A model generated the notes under the pieces. The model ran no database searches. It saw only the letters and a program-made list of their open reading frames with translations, and was not told where the DNA came from. Of a stretch of 58,353 bases of DNA, positions 34,792 through 44,265 are shown one piece after another; within the stretch, counting starts at the first letter, position 1; every line of letters begins with the position of its first letter. The DNA is from an uncultured Alphaproteobacteria bacterium (GTDB taxonomy: Bacteria; Pseudomonadota; Alphaproteobacteria; RF32; CAG-239), in assembly GCA_944390265.1 (NCBI GenBank), contig CALXPK010000006.1, positions 1 through 58,353 on the forward strand, in the 5' to 3' direction. The position numbers and the translations under genes were made by a program.

Positions 34792-35757
34792 ATGAACAAT
34801 AATACGACATTAGTTCTTGATTTTGAAAAAAATATTGTTGAAATTGAAAACAAAATTGAATCTTTGAAACATCTGGCCGAAGGTCAAGATGTGGACATTT
34901 CGCAAGAGGTAAACCGTTTGCAACAAAAACTGGAAAGACAGGTCAGAGCATCTTATTCAAACTTAAGCCCGTGGGAAAAAACACAAGTGGCGCGCCATCC
35001 GGAGCGTCCGCATTGCTTGGATTATGTCCATGGTTTGATAGAAGACTTCACGCCGCTTTGCGGTGACCGTCTCTTTGCCGATGATGAGGCCATGATTGGC
35101 GGTATCGGCCGTTTTAAAAACATTTCGGTTGTCGTGTTGGGACAAGAAAAAGGCCATGATTTGGAAACCCGCCTGAAATACAATTTCGGCATGGCCAAAC
35201 CGGAAGGCTATAGAAAAGCGCAAAGATTGATGACCTTAGCCGATAAATTTAATATGCCGATTATCTGCTTTGTTGATACCTCGGGTGCTTTCCCCGGAGT
35301 GGAGGCCGAAGCCAGAGGTCAGGCTGAAGCCATTGCCTCTTCCATTCAAAAATCTTTGCAAGTCAAAGTCCCGCTCGTTTCCGTTGTGATAGGTGAAGGC
35401 GGTTCCGGCGGTGCCATCGCCATTGCCACGGCCAACAAAGTGTTGATGTTGGAACACGCCATATATTCGGTCATCTCACCGGAGGGCTGCGCCTCCATTT
35501 TGTGGCGTTCGGCCGACAAGGTCAAAGAAGCCACCGAGGCTTTGAAGTTGACGGCACAAGACTTGAAAAAACTCGGCATTATTGATGAGATTATTCCCGA
35601 GCCTTTGGGCGGTGCCCATCGTGACCCCAAAGCCACAATCGAGCATGTGGGTAATGCCATTTTGCGCAATTTGAAAGAATTGTTGCCGTTGAGCGGCGAA
35701 GAGCTCAAAAAGCAACGCAATGAAAAATTCTTGAAAATGGGTCGCAATCTTGAATAA
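34792..35757 (+). CDS. accA: Acetyl-CoA carboxylase carboxyltransferase subunit alpha
   Basis: A 321-residue subunit that, with AccD, transfers the carboxyl group from biotin to acetyl-CoA in the first step of fatty-acid synthesis. The N-terminal helix LDFEKNIVEIENKIESL, the block ARHPERPHCLDYVHGL, the crotonase-fold core FVDTSGAFPGVEAEARGQAE and SVVIGEGGSGGAIAI are diagnostic, as is VISPEGCASILWR. AGAGAAG precedes the ATG. rmuC follows, overlapping or directly abutting. accD is 2 kb downstream on the same strand. Confidence 0.97.
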   Translation: MNNNTTLVLDFEKNIVEIENKIESLKHLAEGQDVDISQEVNRLQQKLERQVRASYSNLSPWEKTQVARHPERPHCLDYVHGLIEDFTPLCGDRLFADDEAMIGGIGRFKNISVVVLGQEKGHDLETRLKYNFGMAKPEGYRKAQRLMTLADKFNMPIICFVDTSGAFPGVEAEARGQAEAIASSIQKSLQVKVPLVSVVIGEGGSGGAIAIATANKVLMLEHAIYSVISPEGCASILWRSADKVKEATEALKLTAQDLKKLGIIDEIIPEPLGGAHRDPKATIEHVGNAILRNLKELLPLSGEELKKQRNEKFLKMGRNLE

Positions 35758-35773
35758 TTTTTCGGGTGACATA

Positions 35774-36886
35774 ATGCTCATATTGATTGCCGGTGTAGCC
35801 TTGCTGCTCATCGGCAATCTTTGCTATATGATTCTGAAAAGCAAAAAGACGGGCATGGATTCGTTTGCTGATATTTTACTGCGCGGGCAAGCTGAACTTG
35901 CCGGTAGATTGAGTCAATTATCCGAGCTGAATAGGCAAGAGCAAAATCGCTTAACCGATGCCATCAATGAGCAAAAACTGGCGGTTTTGAAAATTATGGA
36001 TGAAAAATTGCTGGCCGTGACCAAAAGCGTGGGCGAAGGGTTGCAACAATCCACCACCAAAACCACCGAAACCCTGCAAGATTTGCGTGAACGTTTGGCC
36101 AAAATTGATGTCGCGCAACAAAAAATTTCTTCTTTGTCGGAACAAGTTGTCTCTTTGCAAGAGGTTTTGAGCAACAAACAAGCCCGCGGTGCTTTTGGCG
36201 AGATTCAGCTCAACGATTTAGTCACTTCGATTCTTCCGCCTTCGGCTTATGAGTTTCAGGTGGTGATGAGCAATCAAAAGCGCGCCGATTGTGTTTTGCG
36301 TTTGCCCAACCCGCCCGGAACAATCGTGATAGATGCCAAATTTCCGCTTGAGAGCTATCAGGCGTTAAGAAATGCGCAAAACGAAAGGGAGAAAATTGAA
36401 GCGGAAAGATTCTTCCGTGCTTCGGTCTTAAAACATATCAAAGACATATCGGAAAAATATATCATTGTCGGTGAGACGGCAGAGTCGGCACTGATGTTTT
36501 TGCCGAGTGAAGCCATCTATGCCGAATTGCACGCCAATTTTCGCGATGTGGTTGAGGCCTCATACCGTGCCAAAGTTTGGATAGTTTCTCCCACCACATT
36601 GATGGCCACGCTAAACACGGTGCGGGCGATTCTCAAAGATGCCTCAATGCGAGAGCAGGCCGGAATCATACAACGCGAAGTAGGTGTTTTGGTTGAAGAT
36701 ATCACCCGCTTGGATGACAGAATTGAAAATTTATCCAAACATTTTGACATGGCCGCGCGAGATATCAATGACATTAAAGTTTCTTCTGGCAAAATCTCCA
36801 AAAGGATTAAAAAGATTGAAGATTTTGAGCTTGGGGAGGCTGACCACACCTTGGCCATAGAGCACAAAATGGCACAAAATGAATAA
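35774..36886 (+). CDS. rmuC: DNA recombination protein RmuC
   Basis: About 370 residues. One N-terminal membrane helix (MLILIAGVALLLIGNLCYMIL), a long coiled coil (about 35-125) and the RmuC nuclease-like domain follow: ARGAFGEIQLNDLVTSILP, then VIDAKFPLESYQAL, then GETAESALMFLPSEAIYAEL, then RAKVWIVSPTTLMATLNTV. The PD-(D/E)xK-like core limits inversions in E. coli. ATG 35774 with GGGTGA upstream is preferred over the TTG at 35750 that overlaps accA. Confidence 0.92.
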   Translation: MLILIAGVALLLIGNLCYMILKSKKTGMDSFADILLRGQAELAGRLSQLSELNRQEQNRLTDAINEQKLAVLKIMDEKLLAVTKSVGEGLQQSTTKTTETLQDLRERLAKIDVAQQKISSLSEQVVSLQEVLSNKQARGAFGEIQLNDLVTSILPPSAYEFQVVMSNQKRADCVLRLPNPPGTIVIDAKFPLESYQALRNAQNEREKIEAERFFRASVLKHIKDISEKYIIVGETAESALMFLPSEAIYAELHANFRDVVEASYRAKVWIVSPTTLMATLNTVRAILKDASMREQAGIIQREVGVLVEDITRLDDRIENLSKHFDMAARDINDIKVSSGKISKRIKKIEDFELGEADHTLAIEHKMAQNE

Positions 36887-37012
36887 AACGTTGGATAGAT
36901 TCTTTTTTTGATTTTTATTTTTTTTTGAAATCCGATATTGATTTCTCGAACAAAAAAAGATAGTTTATTGAAAAACATTAAATTTAAGTATAATTAAAAT
37001 ATAAGAGGTAAA

Positions 37013-37297
37013 ATGACTAGATCAGAATTAATTGAAAAAATTGCAGCTAAAAACCCGCATTTAATGGTAAAAGACGTTGAACGCATTGTTGCTGTTGTTT
37101 TTGATAAAATCATCAGCTCATTGGCTGCCGGAGACAGAGTTGAGTTCAGAGGCTTTGGTGCATTTTCGGTTCGCAAACGCACGCCGCGCGTTGCCAAAAA
37201 CCCGCGCACCGGAGAGCAGGTTAAGGTTGAAGAACGCAACATTCCGCATTTCAAAACCGGTAAGCAATTGTTTGAACTGTTAAACAAAAAGAAATAG
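37013..37297 (+). CDS. ihfB: Integration host factor subunit beta (HU/IHF family)
   Basis: A 94-residue DNA-bending protein. The [17 protein letters not shown] start is the IHF-beta type, followed by [14 protein letters not shown] and the DNA-intercalating arm [14 protein letters not shown], ending [16 protein letters not shown] is a less likely alternative because of the MTRSELI start and position. It precedes lapA, an arrangement seen in many proteobacteria. A run of TTAAAATATAAGAGG provides the ribosome site. Confidence 0.93.
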   Translation: MTRSELIEKIAAKNPHLMVKDVERIVAVVFDKIISSLAAGDRVEFRGFGAFSVRKRTPRVAKNPRTGEQVKVEERNIPHFKTGKQLFELLNKKK

Positions 37298-37346
37298 GGT
37301 CAAACAAAAGTTTATCAAACCATTTTAACAAGAAAAGGACACCGTC

Positions 37347-37733
37347 ATGGCATTTATAAAAACGCTCATCAGATTGATTGTATTGGCCGTTGTTTTGTAT
37401 TTTGCCTTCATCAACAACGATCTGGCCGTGTTTAGTTTATGGCCGTTTGACATTGAGGTGACGGTTTCTTTGAGTGTTGCGATAGTCTTTTTTGTTTTGT
37501 TTGGTTTCATCTGGGGTAAATTTGATTCATGGTTTGCCTACTCGCCGGTGAGAAGTTCGCTGCGCCAACAGAAAAAACAAAACAAAAAGCTGACCAAAGA
37601 GCAACAAAAACTGACCAAAGAGGTAGAAGGGTTGCAAGGAGACATCAGCGAGATGAAAGAAAAAGAAGCTGCCCGCCCCAAACCTCCGCTCAAACAAAGA
37701 ATTTTAGCTTGGTTTAAGCGCAAAAAAGACTAA
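37347..37733 (+). CDS. lapA: LapA-domain inner-membrane protein
   Basis: A 128-residue protein with two membrane helices (LIRLIVLAVVLYFAFI; VSLSVAIVFFVLFGFIWG) joined by a short loop with NNDLAVFSLWPF, then a basic coiled-coil tail (KKQNKKLTKEQQKL..) and a Lys-rich C-terminus. This is the lipopolysaccharide assembly protein A (DUF1049) architecture. In E. coli LapA works with LapB in LPS assembly. The ihfB-lapA order supports the call. It lies 50 bases after ihfB. Confidence 0.85.
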   Translation: MAFIKTLIRLIVLAVVLYFAFINNDLAVFSLWPFDIEVTVSLSVAIVFFVLFGFIWGKFDSWFAYSPVRSSLRQQKKQNKKLTKEQQKLTKEVEGLQGDISEMKEKEAARPKPPLKQRILAWFKRKKD

Positions 37734-37760
37734 TTGTCATAATAACAAAAGGTAACAACT

Positions 37761-38642
37761 ATGAACTGGCTTACAGACTTTGTCAGACCGAAAGTAAAGA
37801 AAATCACGGCAAAAGAGATTGCCGACAATTTGTGGACCAAATGCCCCAACTGCGGCCAAATGCTTTTCAACAAAGAGTTGGAAAAAAACAATTTTGTCTG
37901 CCACAAATGCGATCATCATTTGCGTCTGCCCATCAAAAAGCGTTTGGAGCTGTTGTTTGACAACGGCGAATATAAAGAAATTTTCTTGCCGAAGTTGAAA
38001 GAAGATCCGCTTAACTTTAAGGATTCGAAAAAATATACCGACCGTTTGAAAACATACCGCAAAAATACCGGTGATGACGATGCCATCAAGGTGGCACAAG
38101 GAGAAATCGGCGGCATAACATCCGTTGTGGCGGTGATGGATTTTGCCTTCATGGGCGGTTCCATGGGTATGGCGGTTGGTGAAGGCATTGTCAAAGCGGC
38201 TGAAACCGCCATCAAAAACAATTGCCCGTTGATAACGGTGACGGCTTCCGGCGGTGCGCGTATGCAAGAAGGTATGCTTTCTTTGATGCAAATGGCCAGA
38301 ACCACGGCGGCGGTTAACATGGTCAAAGAAAAAGGCTTGCCTTATATTGTTATTTTGACCGACCCGACCACGGGTGGTGTTTCTGCCTCATTTGCCATGT
38401 TGGGCGATGTTCATATTGCCGAAAAAGGTTGTATGATTGGTTTTGCCGGTGCGAGAGTAATTGAGCAAACCATTCGTGAAAAATTGCCGGAAGGCTTCCA
38501 GCGTGCCGAATATTTGAAAGAGCATGGTATGGTAGACATGGTTGTCCGCCGTGCCGAAATGAAAAACGAGCTGGTGAAGGTGATTAGCATTTTGATGCAC
38601 CAAAAACCAAAATTGAACACCTTGTCCATCACGGCCAGATAA
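37761..38642 (+). CDS. accD: Acetyl-CoA carboxylase carboxyltransferase subunit beta
   Basis: A 293-residue partner of AccA. The N-terminal zinc ribbon CPNCGQM..CHKCDHH is intact, at about residues 29-51. The core shows VVAVMDFAFMGGSMG, the glycine-rich VTASGGARMQEGMLSLMQM and ILTDPTTGGVSASFAMLGD. It ends after QRAEYLKEHGMVD with a short tail. Many alphaproteobacteria have folC after accD; here a terminator and repeat element follow instead. Confidence 0.97.
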   Translation: MNWLTDFVRPKVKKITAKEIADNLWTKCPNCGQMLFNKELEKNNFVCHKCDHHLRLPIKKRLELLFDNGEYKEIFLPKLKEDPLNFKDSKKYTDRLKTYRKNTGDDDAIKVAQGEIGGITSVVAVMDFAFMGGSMGMAVGEGIVKAAETAIKNNCPLITVTASGGARMQEGMLSLMQMARTTAAVNMVKEKGLPYIVILTDPTTGGVSASFAMLGDVHIAEKGCMIGFAGARVIEQTIREKLPEGFQRAEYLKEHGMVDMVVRRAEMKNELVKVISILMHQKPKLNTLSITAR

Positions 38643-38660
38643 ATCAAAAAACAAAAAGAA

Positions 38661-38689
38661 AAAAGGGGCGCACAAGCGCTCCTTTTTTT
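38661..38689 (+). terminator. Terminator after accD
   Basis: GGGGCGC (38665-38671), loop ACAA, GCGCTCC (38676-38682) with one G-T pair, then seven T residues. Confidence 0.85.
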
Positions 38690-38699
38690 GTGTCGAACG

Positions 38700-38850
38700 A
38701 GGCACTTCAGCCCCGTCCAAAAAAAGAGAGAGCATCGCGATACGCAGGGCACGGAAATCAAACTTTTGACGTCAAACACGCCGTGTTTGCGCGGCACGGA
38801 GAAAAAACTTTTGGGATCAAACGTCCTACGTTTGTTAGGGGTTTATTAAA
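38700..38850. repeat. Dispersed intergenic repeat element with palindromes
   Basis: This stretch contains GAGAGCATCGCG (38729-38739), a spacer, then AACTTTTG and two short palindromes: CAAACACG-C-CGTGTTTG and CAAACGT-CCT-ACGTTTG. The same order (GAGAGCATCGCG, ATCAAACT, TCAAGC plus palindrome) occurs twice near 49.4-49.7 kb, so this looks like a member of a genome-dispersed family. Like the other copies, it sits just after a gene-end terminator. Confidence 0.6.
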
Positions 38851-38899
38851 GAATATGTGACATAATCTTTCATATTCAGAAAAAATTTTGAGGAAGAAG

Positions 38900-40396
38900 A
38901 TGCTGAGCTTAAAACACGTTGCCATAAGTTCTTTTAATGAAAACTTAGCTTATGTTCACAGAGATTGTGATGCTTATAAGATAGATGACATTCGCTCGTT
39001 GACCAAAGTTGAAATTCACGGCGGTGTCAAGCCGGTTTTTGCCTTTTTGCAAGTGGTTGATGATGATGAGCTGGTCAAACCCAACGAGATTGGGTTGAAC
39101 AACGAGGCCTTTGAATGCATCAATCTGCCGGAAGGTGCCAACGTCACCTTAACCATTTCTTCCCCGCCGCCGAGCTTGGCTTCAATCAAACGCAAAATTG
39201 CCGGCAACATTTTGAGCTCGGGCGAATATAGTGCCATTGTTAATGACATTGCCTCCAAGCGCTATTCCAACATGGATATTGTCTCATTTCTGGTGGCGAG
39301 CGGTTCTTTTATGACCGCGCCTGAGGTTTTGTCTTTTACCGAGGCTTTGGTTGGGGACAATACCCTGCATTGGGACAATGACAACATTGTGGTTGACCAC
39401 CACTGTTTAGGCGGAATCCCCGGCAACAAAACCGACATCATCATCACCGCAATTGTGGCGGCTTATGGCTTGCCCATGCCCAAAACGGCTTCACGCTCGC
39501 TGACCTCCTGCGCCGGCGTGGCCGATACCATGTCTGTTTTGGCCAATGTTGATTTGGATGAAGAAGAACTGCGCCGAGTGATAAAAGAAACCCGCGGCGC
39601 CATTGTCAATTATGAGAGTTTGTCGATTGCCGAGGTTAACAAGCTGGTTTCTTCGGTGGAAAGAAACATTGGTTTAACCCAGTTGCATCACATTGCCGCC
39701 TCCATTTTGGCCATCAAACTGGCGGCCGGGGTCACGCATTTGGTGATAGATATTCCGGTCGGACCCAACTCCCGCATCAAACGCACCGGCGAGGCCATGA
39801 GATTGCGCAAATTGATAGAATATGTGGGTGATATGCTCTCGATAGAGATTGACGCGGTGATAACTGATGGCAGTGAGCCGATAGGAAACGGCGTCGGCGC
39901 CGTGCTGGAAGCCCGAGATGTGATGAAGGTTTTGCGCAACAAAGAAGATGCCCCGCAAGATTTGAAAGAAAAAGCTTTGTTCTTGGCGGGAAGAATTTTG
40001 GAATTTGACCCCAAACTGCGCGGCGGACAAGGCTACCATGTGGCCAAAGAGATTTTGACCTCAGGCCGAGCTTTGGAAACCATGAACAAAATCATTCATG
40101 CTCAAGGCAAAGCCCCGCAACCGCAACTTGGGCATCTGACCCGTGATATTGTTTCCAATATCTCCGGCGTGGTGGAGAGCATAGACAACGAGCGTATTAA
40201 CAAAATCGGCGTTATGGCCGGAGCTTCGCAATACCCCGGCGCCGGATTGGATTTGTTGAAAAAAGTGGGCGACAAAGTGGAGCAGGGCGAAACCTTGTAT
40301 CGCATTCACTCGGTCAACTCCACCGATTTTGCCTTTGCCAACAGCATGGTCGACGGCTATACCGGATATGAAATCTCGGGTCGAAGCAAATATTAA
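38900..40396 (+). CDS. Thymidine phosphorylase-family protein (AMP phosphorylase-like long type)
   Basis: About 498 residues, longer than E. coli DeoA because of an N-terminal beta domain (residues 1-85), as in archaeal AMP phosphorylase and the bacterial type-2 thymidine phosphorylases. The glycosyltransferase core shows VVDHHCLGGIPGNKTD (phosphate-binding), ASRSLTSCAGVADTMSVL and VGPNSRIKRTGEAM, with SEPIGNGVGAVLEARDV near 325. It may cleave thymidine or nucleoside monophosphates; the substrate cannot be decided. GAGGAAG precedes ATG 38900 and an in-frame TTG lies four codons upstream. Confidence 0.88.
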   Translation: MLSLKHVAISSFNENLAYVHRDCDAYKIDDIRSLTKVEIHGGVKPVFAFLQVVDDDELVKPNEIGLNNEAFECINLPEGANVTLTISSPPPSLASIKRKIAGNILSSGEYSAIVNDIASKRYSNMDIVSFLVASGSFMTAPEVLSFTEALVGDNTLHWDNDNIVVDHHCLGGIPGNKTDIIITAIVAAYGLPMPKTASRSLTSCAGVADTMSVLANVDLDEEELRRVIKETRGAIVNYESLSIAEVNKLVSSVERNIGLTQLHHIAASILAIKLAAGVTHLVIDIPVGPNSRIKRTGEAMRLRKLIEYVGDMLSIEIDAVITDGSEPIGNGVGAVLEARDVMKVLRNKEDAPQDLKEKALFLAGRILEFDPKLRGGQGYHVAKEILTSGRALETMNKIIHAQGKAPQPQLGHLTRDIVSNISGVVESIDNERINKIGVMAGASQYPGAGLDLLKKVGDKVEQGETLYRIHSVNSTDFAFANSMVDGYTGYEISGRSKY

Positions 40397-40426
40397 AAAA
40401 ACTTTCAAAAAAATTTGCTTGCCCTA

Positions 40427-40455
40427 TTGCATCGCCTGTTTTGTCTTCCTATATA
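40427..40455 (+). promoter_or_regulatory. Predicted promoter of dnaK
   Basis: TTGCAT (40427-40432), 17 bp, TATATA (40450-40455). It could be housekeeping; a heat-shock sigma element is not clear here. Confidence 0.5.
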
Positions 40456-40501
40456 GATTAATAGCAAAATTAAACACCAGTTTAACAAAGGAAAATAAAA
40501 C

Positions 40502-42400
40502 ATGAGCAATAAAGTAATTGGTATTGACTTGGGTACAACCAACTCCTGCTTTGCCGTTATGGAAGGCGGAGAAGCCAAAGTTTTGGAAAACTCTGAAGGC
40601 GCCAGAACAACTCCTTCAATGGTTGCATTTACGGATACGGAACGCTTGGTCGGTTATCCGGCAAAACGTCAGGCCGTAACCAACCCGGAAAATACTTTGT
40701 TTGCAATCAAACGTTTAATCGGTCGTCGTTATGATTCTCCGGAAGTTCAAAAAGACAAAAGCATTGTGCCGTATAAAATTGTTCCCGGTGACAATGGCGA
40801 TGCCTGGGTAGAAGTTAAAGGCCAAAAATATGCTCCGTCACAAATTTCTGCCATGATTTTGCAAAAAATCAAAGAATATGCCGAGAGCTATTTGGGCGAA
40901 AAAGTTGAAAAAGCCGTTATTACCGTTCCGGCATATTTTAACGACTCTCAACGTCAGGCCACAAAAGATGCCGGTAAAATCGCAGGATTAGATGTTTTGC
41001 GTATCATCAACGAGCCGACAGCTGCTGCTTTGGCTTATGGTATGGATAAAAAAGCATCCGGCACCATTGCGGTTTATGACCTTGGCGGTGGTACATTTGA
41101 TATTTCCATTTTGGAAATCGGTGACGGCGTATTTGAAGTAAAATCCACCAACGGTGATACCTTCTTGGGTGGTGAAGATTTTGACCGCCGCATTTTGGAC
41201 TATTTGGTTGATGAATTTAAGAAAGAAAACGGTATTGATTTGAAGAACGATCGTTTGGCTTTGCAACGCTTGAAAGAAGCTGCTGAAAAAGCTAAAATTG
41301 AGTTGTCTTCAACCACCCAAACCGAAATCAACTTGCCGTTCATCACGGCTGATGCAACCGGCCCGAAACACCTCAACATCAAATTGACCCGTGCCAAATT
41401 GGAAGACTTGGTTGCCGACTTGATTGAAAAAACGGTTGAACCTTGCAAAAAGGCCTTGGCTGATGCCGGCTTGAAAGCCAACGAAATCAGCGAAGTCATC
41501 TTGGTCGGTGGTATGACTCGTATGCCGAAAGTTCAAGAAAAAGTTAAAGAGATTTTTGGTAAAGAGCCGCACAAAGGCGTTAACCCGGATGAAGTTGTGG
41601 CTGTTGGTGCCGCAATTCAAGGCGGTGTCTTGATGGGCGATGTTAAAGACGTCTTGCTCTTGGATGTTACCCCGTTGTCTTTGGGTATTGAAACCTTGGG
41701 CGGTGTCTTCACTCGTTTGATTGACAGAAACACCACCATCCCGACCAGAAAATCTCAAGTTTTCTCAACGGCTGAAGATGGTCAAACCGCTGTGACGATT
41801 CGCGTCTTCCAAGGTGAACGTGAAATGGCTGCCGACAACAAATTGCTTGGCCAATTTGACCTGGTTGGCATTCCGCCAGCACCGCGTGGCATGCCGCAAA
41901 TTGAAGTAACCTTCGATATTGATGCTAACGGTATTGTGAACGTATCTGCAAAAGATAAGGCCACCAACAAAGAGCAAGCCATCCGCATTCAAGCCAGCGG
42001 CGGTTTGTCTGATGCCGATATTGAAAAGATGGTTAAAGATGCTGAAGCCAACGCTGAAGCCGATAAAAAACGCAAAGAGTTGGTAGAAGCCAAGAACCAA
42101 GCCGAGGCTTTGGTTTTGAGCACCGAGAAGACCTTGAAAGAACACGGTGACAAAGTATCTGCCGCAGAAAAGAGCAAGATTGAAGAAGAAATCAAAACTT
42201 TGAAATCTGCTTTGGAAGGTGACGATATTGACAACATCAAAGCCAAGACCGAAAGCCTGATGCAGGCTTCTTTGAAGCTCGGTGAAGCTATGTACAAACA
42301 AGCTGAAACCGCTCAAAGCACAGCTAGTGCTGCCGGTCCGGAAGCTGAAGAGAAGAAGGACGAAAAGGTTGTCGATGCAGACTTTGAAGAAGTTAAATAA
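40502..42400 (+). CDS. dnaK: Chaperone protein DnaK (Hsp70)
   Basis: A 632-residue Hsp70 with intact ATPase and substrate-binding domains. [17 protein letters not shown] opens the ATPase, followed by [34 protein letters not shown] and [14 protein letters not shown]. The beta-sandwich domain starts at [18 protein letters not shown]. It ends in a helical lid with an acidic tail ([13 protein letters not shown]), as usual. AAAGGAAA precedes the ATG. dnaJ lies 5.8 kb downstream, not adjacent, because two minus-strand genes intervene. Confidence 0.98.
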   Translation: MSNKVIGIDLGTTNSCFAVMEGGEAKVLENSEGARTTPSMVAFTDTERLVGYPAKRQAVTNPENTLFAIKRLIGRRYDSPEVQKDKSIVPYKIVPGDNGDAWVEVKGQKYAPSQISAMILQKIKEYAESYLGEKVEKAVITVPAYFNDSQRQATKDAGKIAGLDVLRIINEPTAAALAYGMDKKASGTIAVYDLGGGTFDISILEIGDGVFEVKSTNGDTFLGGEDFDRRILDYLVDEFKKENGIDLKNDRLALQRLKEAAEKAKIELSSTTQTEINLPFITADATGPKHLNIKLTRAKLEDLVADLIEKTVEPCKKALADAGLKANEISEVILVGGMTRMPKVQEKVKEIFGKEPHKGVNPDEVVAVGAAIQGGVLMGDVKDVLLLDVTPLSLGIETLGGVFTRLIDRNTTIPTRKSQVFSTAEDGQTAVTIRVFQGEREMAADNKLLGQFDLVGIPPAPRGMPQIEVTFDIDANGIVNVSAKDKATNKEQAIRIQASGGLSDADIEKMVKDAEANAEADKKRKELVEAKNQAEALVLSTEKTLKEHGDKVSAAEKSKIEEEIKTLKSALEGDDIDNIKAKTESLMQASLKLGEAMYKQAETAQSTASAAGPEAEEKKDEKVVDADFEEVK

Positions 42401-42421
42401 CAACTTTTCATGAACAAAAGA

Positions 42422-42450
42422 AAAACCCCGTCATTTTGGCGGGGTTTTTT
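42422..42450. terminator. Bidirectional terminator after dnaK
   Basis: AAAAACCCCG (42421-42430) pairs with CGGGGTTTTTT (42440-42450) around a nine-base loop. It also serves the convergent unknown gene ending at 42469. Confidence 0.8.
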
Positions 42451-42468
42451 GTTGGATGTAAGAGCAAA

Positions 42469-44256
42469 TTATTCATATTGATTGTCGCGTTTCATCGGCA
42501 TGGATGTATTTCCGTTGCGAGGGCGACGCTCGCCGGAATTTTTATCCAAATTAGCGCGGCGATAAGGTCTGTCGGCAGATTTTGCGCTCCCTCTGTCTGC
42601 AAAAACTTTGGAACGACTATCAGTGCGCGGGCGACCGGTTTTTGCCCCTTTCAATTCTTGCAAGCGTTTTTGGGCATGATCTGTCGGGCGCGGCATTTTT
42701 TCTGCCAACTTGGCTTTCAGCTCTTCCGGCAAATCGGTCAATTCGGAAAGCCTGGGCGGGTTCACCATTTTGACCTCGGGGTCGTTTAAGCAAGCCAGCA
42801 TCAGTTTGGCTTTGAAGATGTTGTTTTTAATATCGCCGAAGCAAATTTCCGGCCCGTTTTTCTTGGCCTGAGCCACAATTGCGGCAAAAACCTCATCGGA
42901 AGGAACATTGCCGCTGTAACCTCTGACCACCACATCTGTTTCTCGGCGGTAAGTGATATCGGCGTCAAACTCGCCGGTCTGAGCTTTTTCGGCGCTATCA
43001 AAAACCTTAAAAGCAAGTGCAGAAGTCTGAGCCGGTTTATATTCTTGCACAATTTTGTTGTTTTTCTTGCCCCAATCTTGCCAAGAAGACAGGCTTTGCG
43101 CTTTCCAGCCGGAAGCTATGTTTTCAGCTTGCGGTGTCGGACTGCGGGTAAGAGCCGGCTCGGCATTTTCAATTTCATCAACATTCAAAACATTTGGCTT
43201 GTCGGCAGTTTCAGCTTCCGGAGTCTGATTTTGCGGATGAGAAACAATTTCTTGAGAAACAAGATTTTGTTCATGAGTATGCTCATCATCTTCCTCTTCA
43301 AGAAAACTGATTGTTGTGGGTTGAGGTTTGTCTTGTTTAGGCTCGGCAAGATTTTGTGTGTCAACCGGCGCGGTGTTTTCAGGCATATTTGGGGCAGAAT
43401 CTTCAGCGGCGGAAGATTGTTCTTGCTGAGGCGTGGCTTGAGATTGTTTATCATATTCTTGCTTGAGAAGTGCCAATTTTTGCAAAGTTTCTTGCACAAC
43501 CGAAGATGAAGCAAATTTTTCATCTTGCAGATAATTTTGCCAAAATTTCACTTCTTCGGCGCTGGGTTTCCATGTTCCTTTGCAAATATCATCAAGGCGA
43601 TAAAACAAGATTCGCCCGTAGAAAGCCTCTTGTTCAGATTTTTGTTTTTGCGGATTTTCTAAGTTATATTGTTTGCTTTGATCAAAGCATTTGGTCAAAA
43701 ATTTGGCATCGGAATTAGGAAAACTCTGAAACGCGTTTATCAAAGTTTGCCAATCATTATCTTTGATGAGTTGGCTTTTTTCCCGCGCCACAAAACGCAC
43801 AAAATCGGCAATTTTCTGGCGTTCGGAGATTCGAATATTTTCCGAGTTTTCGGTCAAGGGCATATCCATTTCATCTTGAATATCGGGAATATTTTCTTTG
43901 AAGAGCTTAAAAATTTTGTTGTTGTCAAAATCCAAATAGCGCTCAGAGCGGATATATTCATCTTTCTGCACCTTGGCATCGGCTTTTTGAATTTCTTCCA
44001 AAGAAAAATCGTTTGAACTGAATAACCACCATTTGTCAATATTTTGAGCATCGCGTTTTGTCAAAGCCAGATGGTCATCCAAAAAAGCACGCAGTTGTTG
44101 AGAGCAATAATTGCCAAACTCTTTGCTTTGGTGGAGGGCGGCCATGGCCGAACCTTCACCTTTTTCTTTATCCAAGTCGCGGATGGCCTTATAAATCTCA
44201 TAAGGCGATTTTCCGATTAAAGATTTTGCAAATTCTTCCATATCTGTTTCCGTCAT
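42469..44256 (-). CDS. Large soluble protein of unknown function
   Basis: 595 residues, no signal peptide or membrane segment. Residues 1-250 are a helical domain (KSPYEIYKAIRDLDKEKGEG; QKADAKVQKDEYIRSERYLDF; ICKGTWKPSAEEVKFWQNYL). A Gln/Glu/Pro-rich low-complexity linker (about 265-400) follows. A second conserved-looking domain (about 410-520) contains ITYRRETDVVVRGYSG and GDIKNNIFKAKLMLACLNDP, and the tail is basic, Arg- and Asn-rich (GERRPRNGNTSMPMKR). The tail could bind nucleic acid. Not recognised. It starts nine bases after the stop of the 1242-residue gene, so the two form an operon that separates dnaK from dnaJ. Confidence 0.75.
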   Translation of the reverse strand: MTETDMEEFAKSLIGKSPYEIYKAIRDLDKEKGEGSAMAALHQSKEFGNYCSQQLRAFLDDHLALTKRDAQNIDKWWLFSSNDFSLEEIQKADAKVQKDEYIRSERYLDFDNNKIFKLFKENIPDIQDEMDMPLTENSENIRISERQKIADFVRFVAREKSQLIKDNDWQTLINAFQSFPNSDAKFLTKCFDQSKQYNLENPQKQKSEQEAFYGRILFYRLDDICKGTWKPSAEEVKFWQNYLQDEKFASSSVVQETLQKLALLKQEYDKQSQATPQQEQSSAAEDSAPNMPENTAPVDTQNLAEPKQDKPQPTTISFLEEEDDEHTHEQNLVSQEIVSHPQNQTPEAETADKPNVLNVDEIENAEPALTRSPTPQAENIASGWKAQSLSSWQDWGKKNNKIVQEYKPAQTSALAFKVFDSAEKAQTGEFDADITYRRETDVVVRGYSGNVPSDEVFAAIVAQAKKNGPEICFGDIKNNIFKAKLMLACLNDPEVKMVNPPRLSELTDLPEELKAKLAEKMPRPTDHAQKRLQELKGAKTGRPRTDSRSKVFADRGSAKSADRPYRRANLDKNSGERRPRNGNTSMPMKRDNQYE

Positions 44257-44265
44257 GGTTTTATC